NCBI GenBank assembly: GCA_035526665.1
Contig: DATLBY010000063.1
Span: 1-5,602, forward strand
Reading direction: 5' to 3'
Length of the DNA: 5,602 nucleotides
From: DATLBY01 sp035526665
Lineage (GTDB): Bacteria > Acidobacteriota > Terriglobia > Bryobacterales > Bryobacteraceae
The notes below the pieces were generated by a model. That model was not told where the DNA came from. It searched no databases and was given only the letters and a program-made list of their open reading frames with translations. The position numbers were made by a program, and so were the translations under genes. Of this stretch, positions 5,387 through 5,602 are shown one piece after another (position 1 is the first letter of the stretch; the number at the start of each line of letters is the position of its first letter).

Positions 5387-5391
5387 AGGAG
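5387..5391 (+). promoter_or_regulatory. Shine-Dalgarno of the last gene
   Basis: AGGAG lies 7 nt before ATG at 5399, the best placed ribosome binding site on the plus strand of this window. It fixes the start of the partial gene. Confidence 0.7.
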
Positions 5392-5398
5392 AATCACC

Positions 5399-5602
5399 AT
5401 GGCCTCAGCCGCACAGATCAGGGCAAACCGCGCCAACAGCGCCCGCAGCACCGGACCCCGCACCCCGGAAGGCATCGCCGCCTGCAATGGCAATGCGCTG
5501 CGCCACGGGCTTACATCGAAACAGATCATACTCAAAGGCGAAAGCGCGGACGACTTCGAGGCGCTGGTCGCCGACCTTGCCGCCAGCTACCATCCGGCGA
5601 AC
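5399..5602 (+). CDS. Small conserved hypothetical protein (STGPRTPEG/NALRHGL type), N-terminal part
   Basis: The first 68 codons are present and the gene runs off the right edge. The start is secured by AGGAG 7 nt upstream. The protein opens with IRANRANSARSTGPRTPEG (7-25), then NALRHGL (32-38), followed by an acidic stretch ESADDFEALVADL. I recognise this opening from a family of uncharacterised, often multi-copy proteins of acidobacteria, planctomycetes and some proteobacteria. The basic Asn/Arg-rich start and the NA-RHGL motif resemble the beginning of some phage small-terminase-like proteins, but that link is only a resemblance and I assign no function. The usual Lys after PEG is Ile here. 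It lies 142 bp beyond mazF, with its own Shine-Dalgarno and a hairpin leader, so it is probably a separate transcription unit. Confidence 0.8.
   Translation, partial: MASAAQIRANRANSARSTGPRTPEGIAACNGNALRHGLTSKQIILKGESADDFEALVADLAASYHPAN

Overview
The gene families suggest a soil acidobacterium of the Solibacter/Bryobacter kind (inferred from family recognition; no rRNA or marker gene is present). The pointers are a short ECF sigma factor of the TALVxEA(F/Y)LRL type, a Ser/Thr kinase fused to a PD40/TolB-like propeller, RHH/PIN and RHH/MazF toxin-antitoxin cassettes, and a small STGPRTPEG...NALRHGL protein.

Layout. 2-343 (+) is the C-terminal end of a LamG/concanavalin-like surface or secreted protein. 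407-1018 (+) is the ECF sigma factor. 967-3669 (-) is a 900-residue membrane Ser/Thr kinase whose 3' end overlaps the sigma gene tail-to-tail by 52 bp. 3670-3930 is a divergent intergenic region with a decayed REP-like palindrome and a tandem 8-mer. 3931-4176 (+) is an RHH antitoxin, overlapped by 4 nt by a PIN-domain toxin gene (4173-4571) with an in-frame TAG at codon 11. 4588-4642 holds a symmetric operator-like site and a promoter. 4652-4912 and 4909-5256 (+) form an apparently intact RHH antitoxin/MazF toxin pair, also overlapping by 4 nt. 5257-5340 is C-rich and almost free of G, and may be a Rho-type termination region. 5367-5391 is a perfect hairpin followed by a strong Shine-Dalgarno, leading into a gene that runs off the window at 5602.

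How the genes may work together. The sigma factor has lost the acidic motif that ECF factors normally carry in region 2.2 and has Thr there instead, and a transmembrane Ser/Thr kinase lies next to it. This matches the known principle of sigma activation by threonine phosphorylation (Vibrio EcfP/PpkT2), so the pair may be a phospho-switch with a periplasmic propeller as sensor. The kinase lacks all glycines of the usual Gly-rich loop and has HLD in place of HRD, and the sigma recognition helix is unusual. The pair is therefore either specialised or decaying. The downstream half is a toxin-antitoxin island with one broken and one intact cassette.

A recurring feature is that three genes (sigma, both antitoxins) have a good -10-like hexamer ending only 6-9 nt before the start codon and no Shine-Dalgarno, which suggests leaderless transcripts. 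I see familiar families with unusual details, not a clearly new system.
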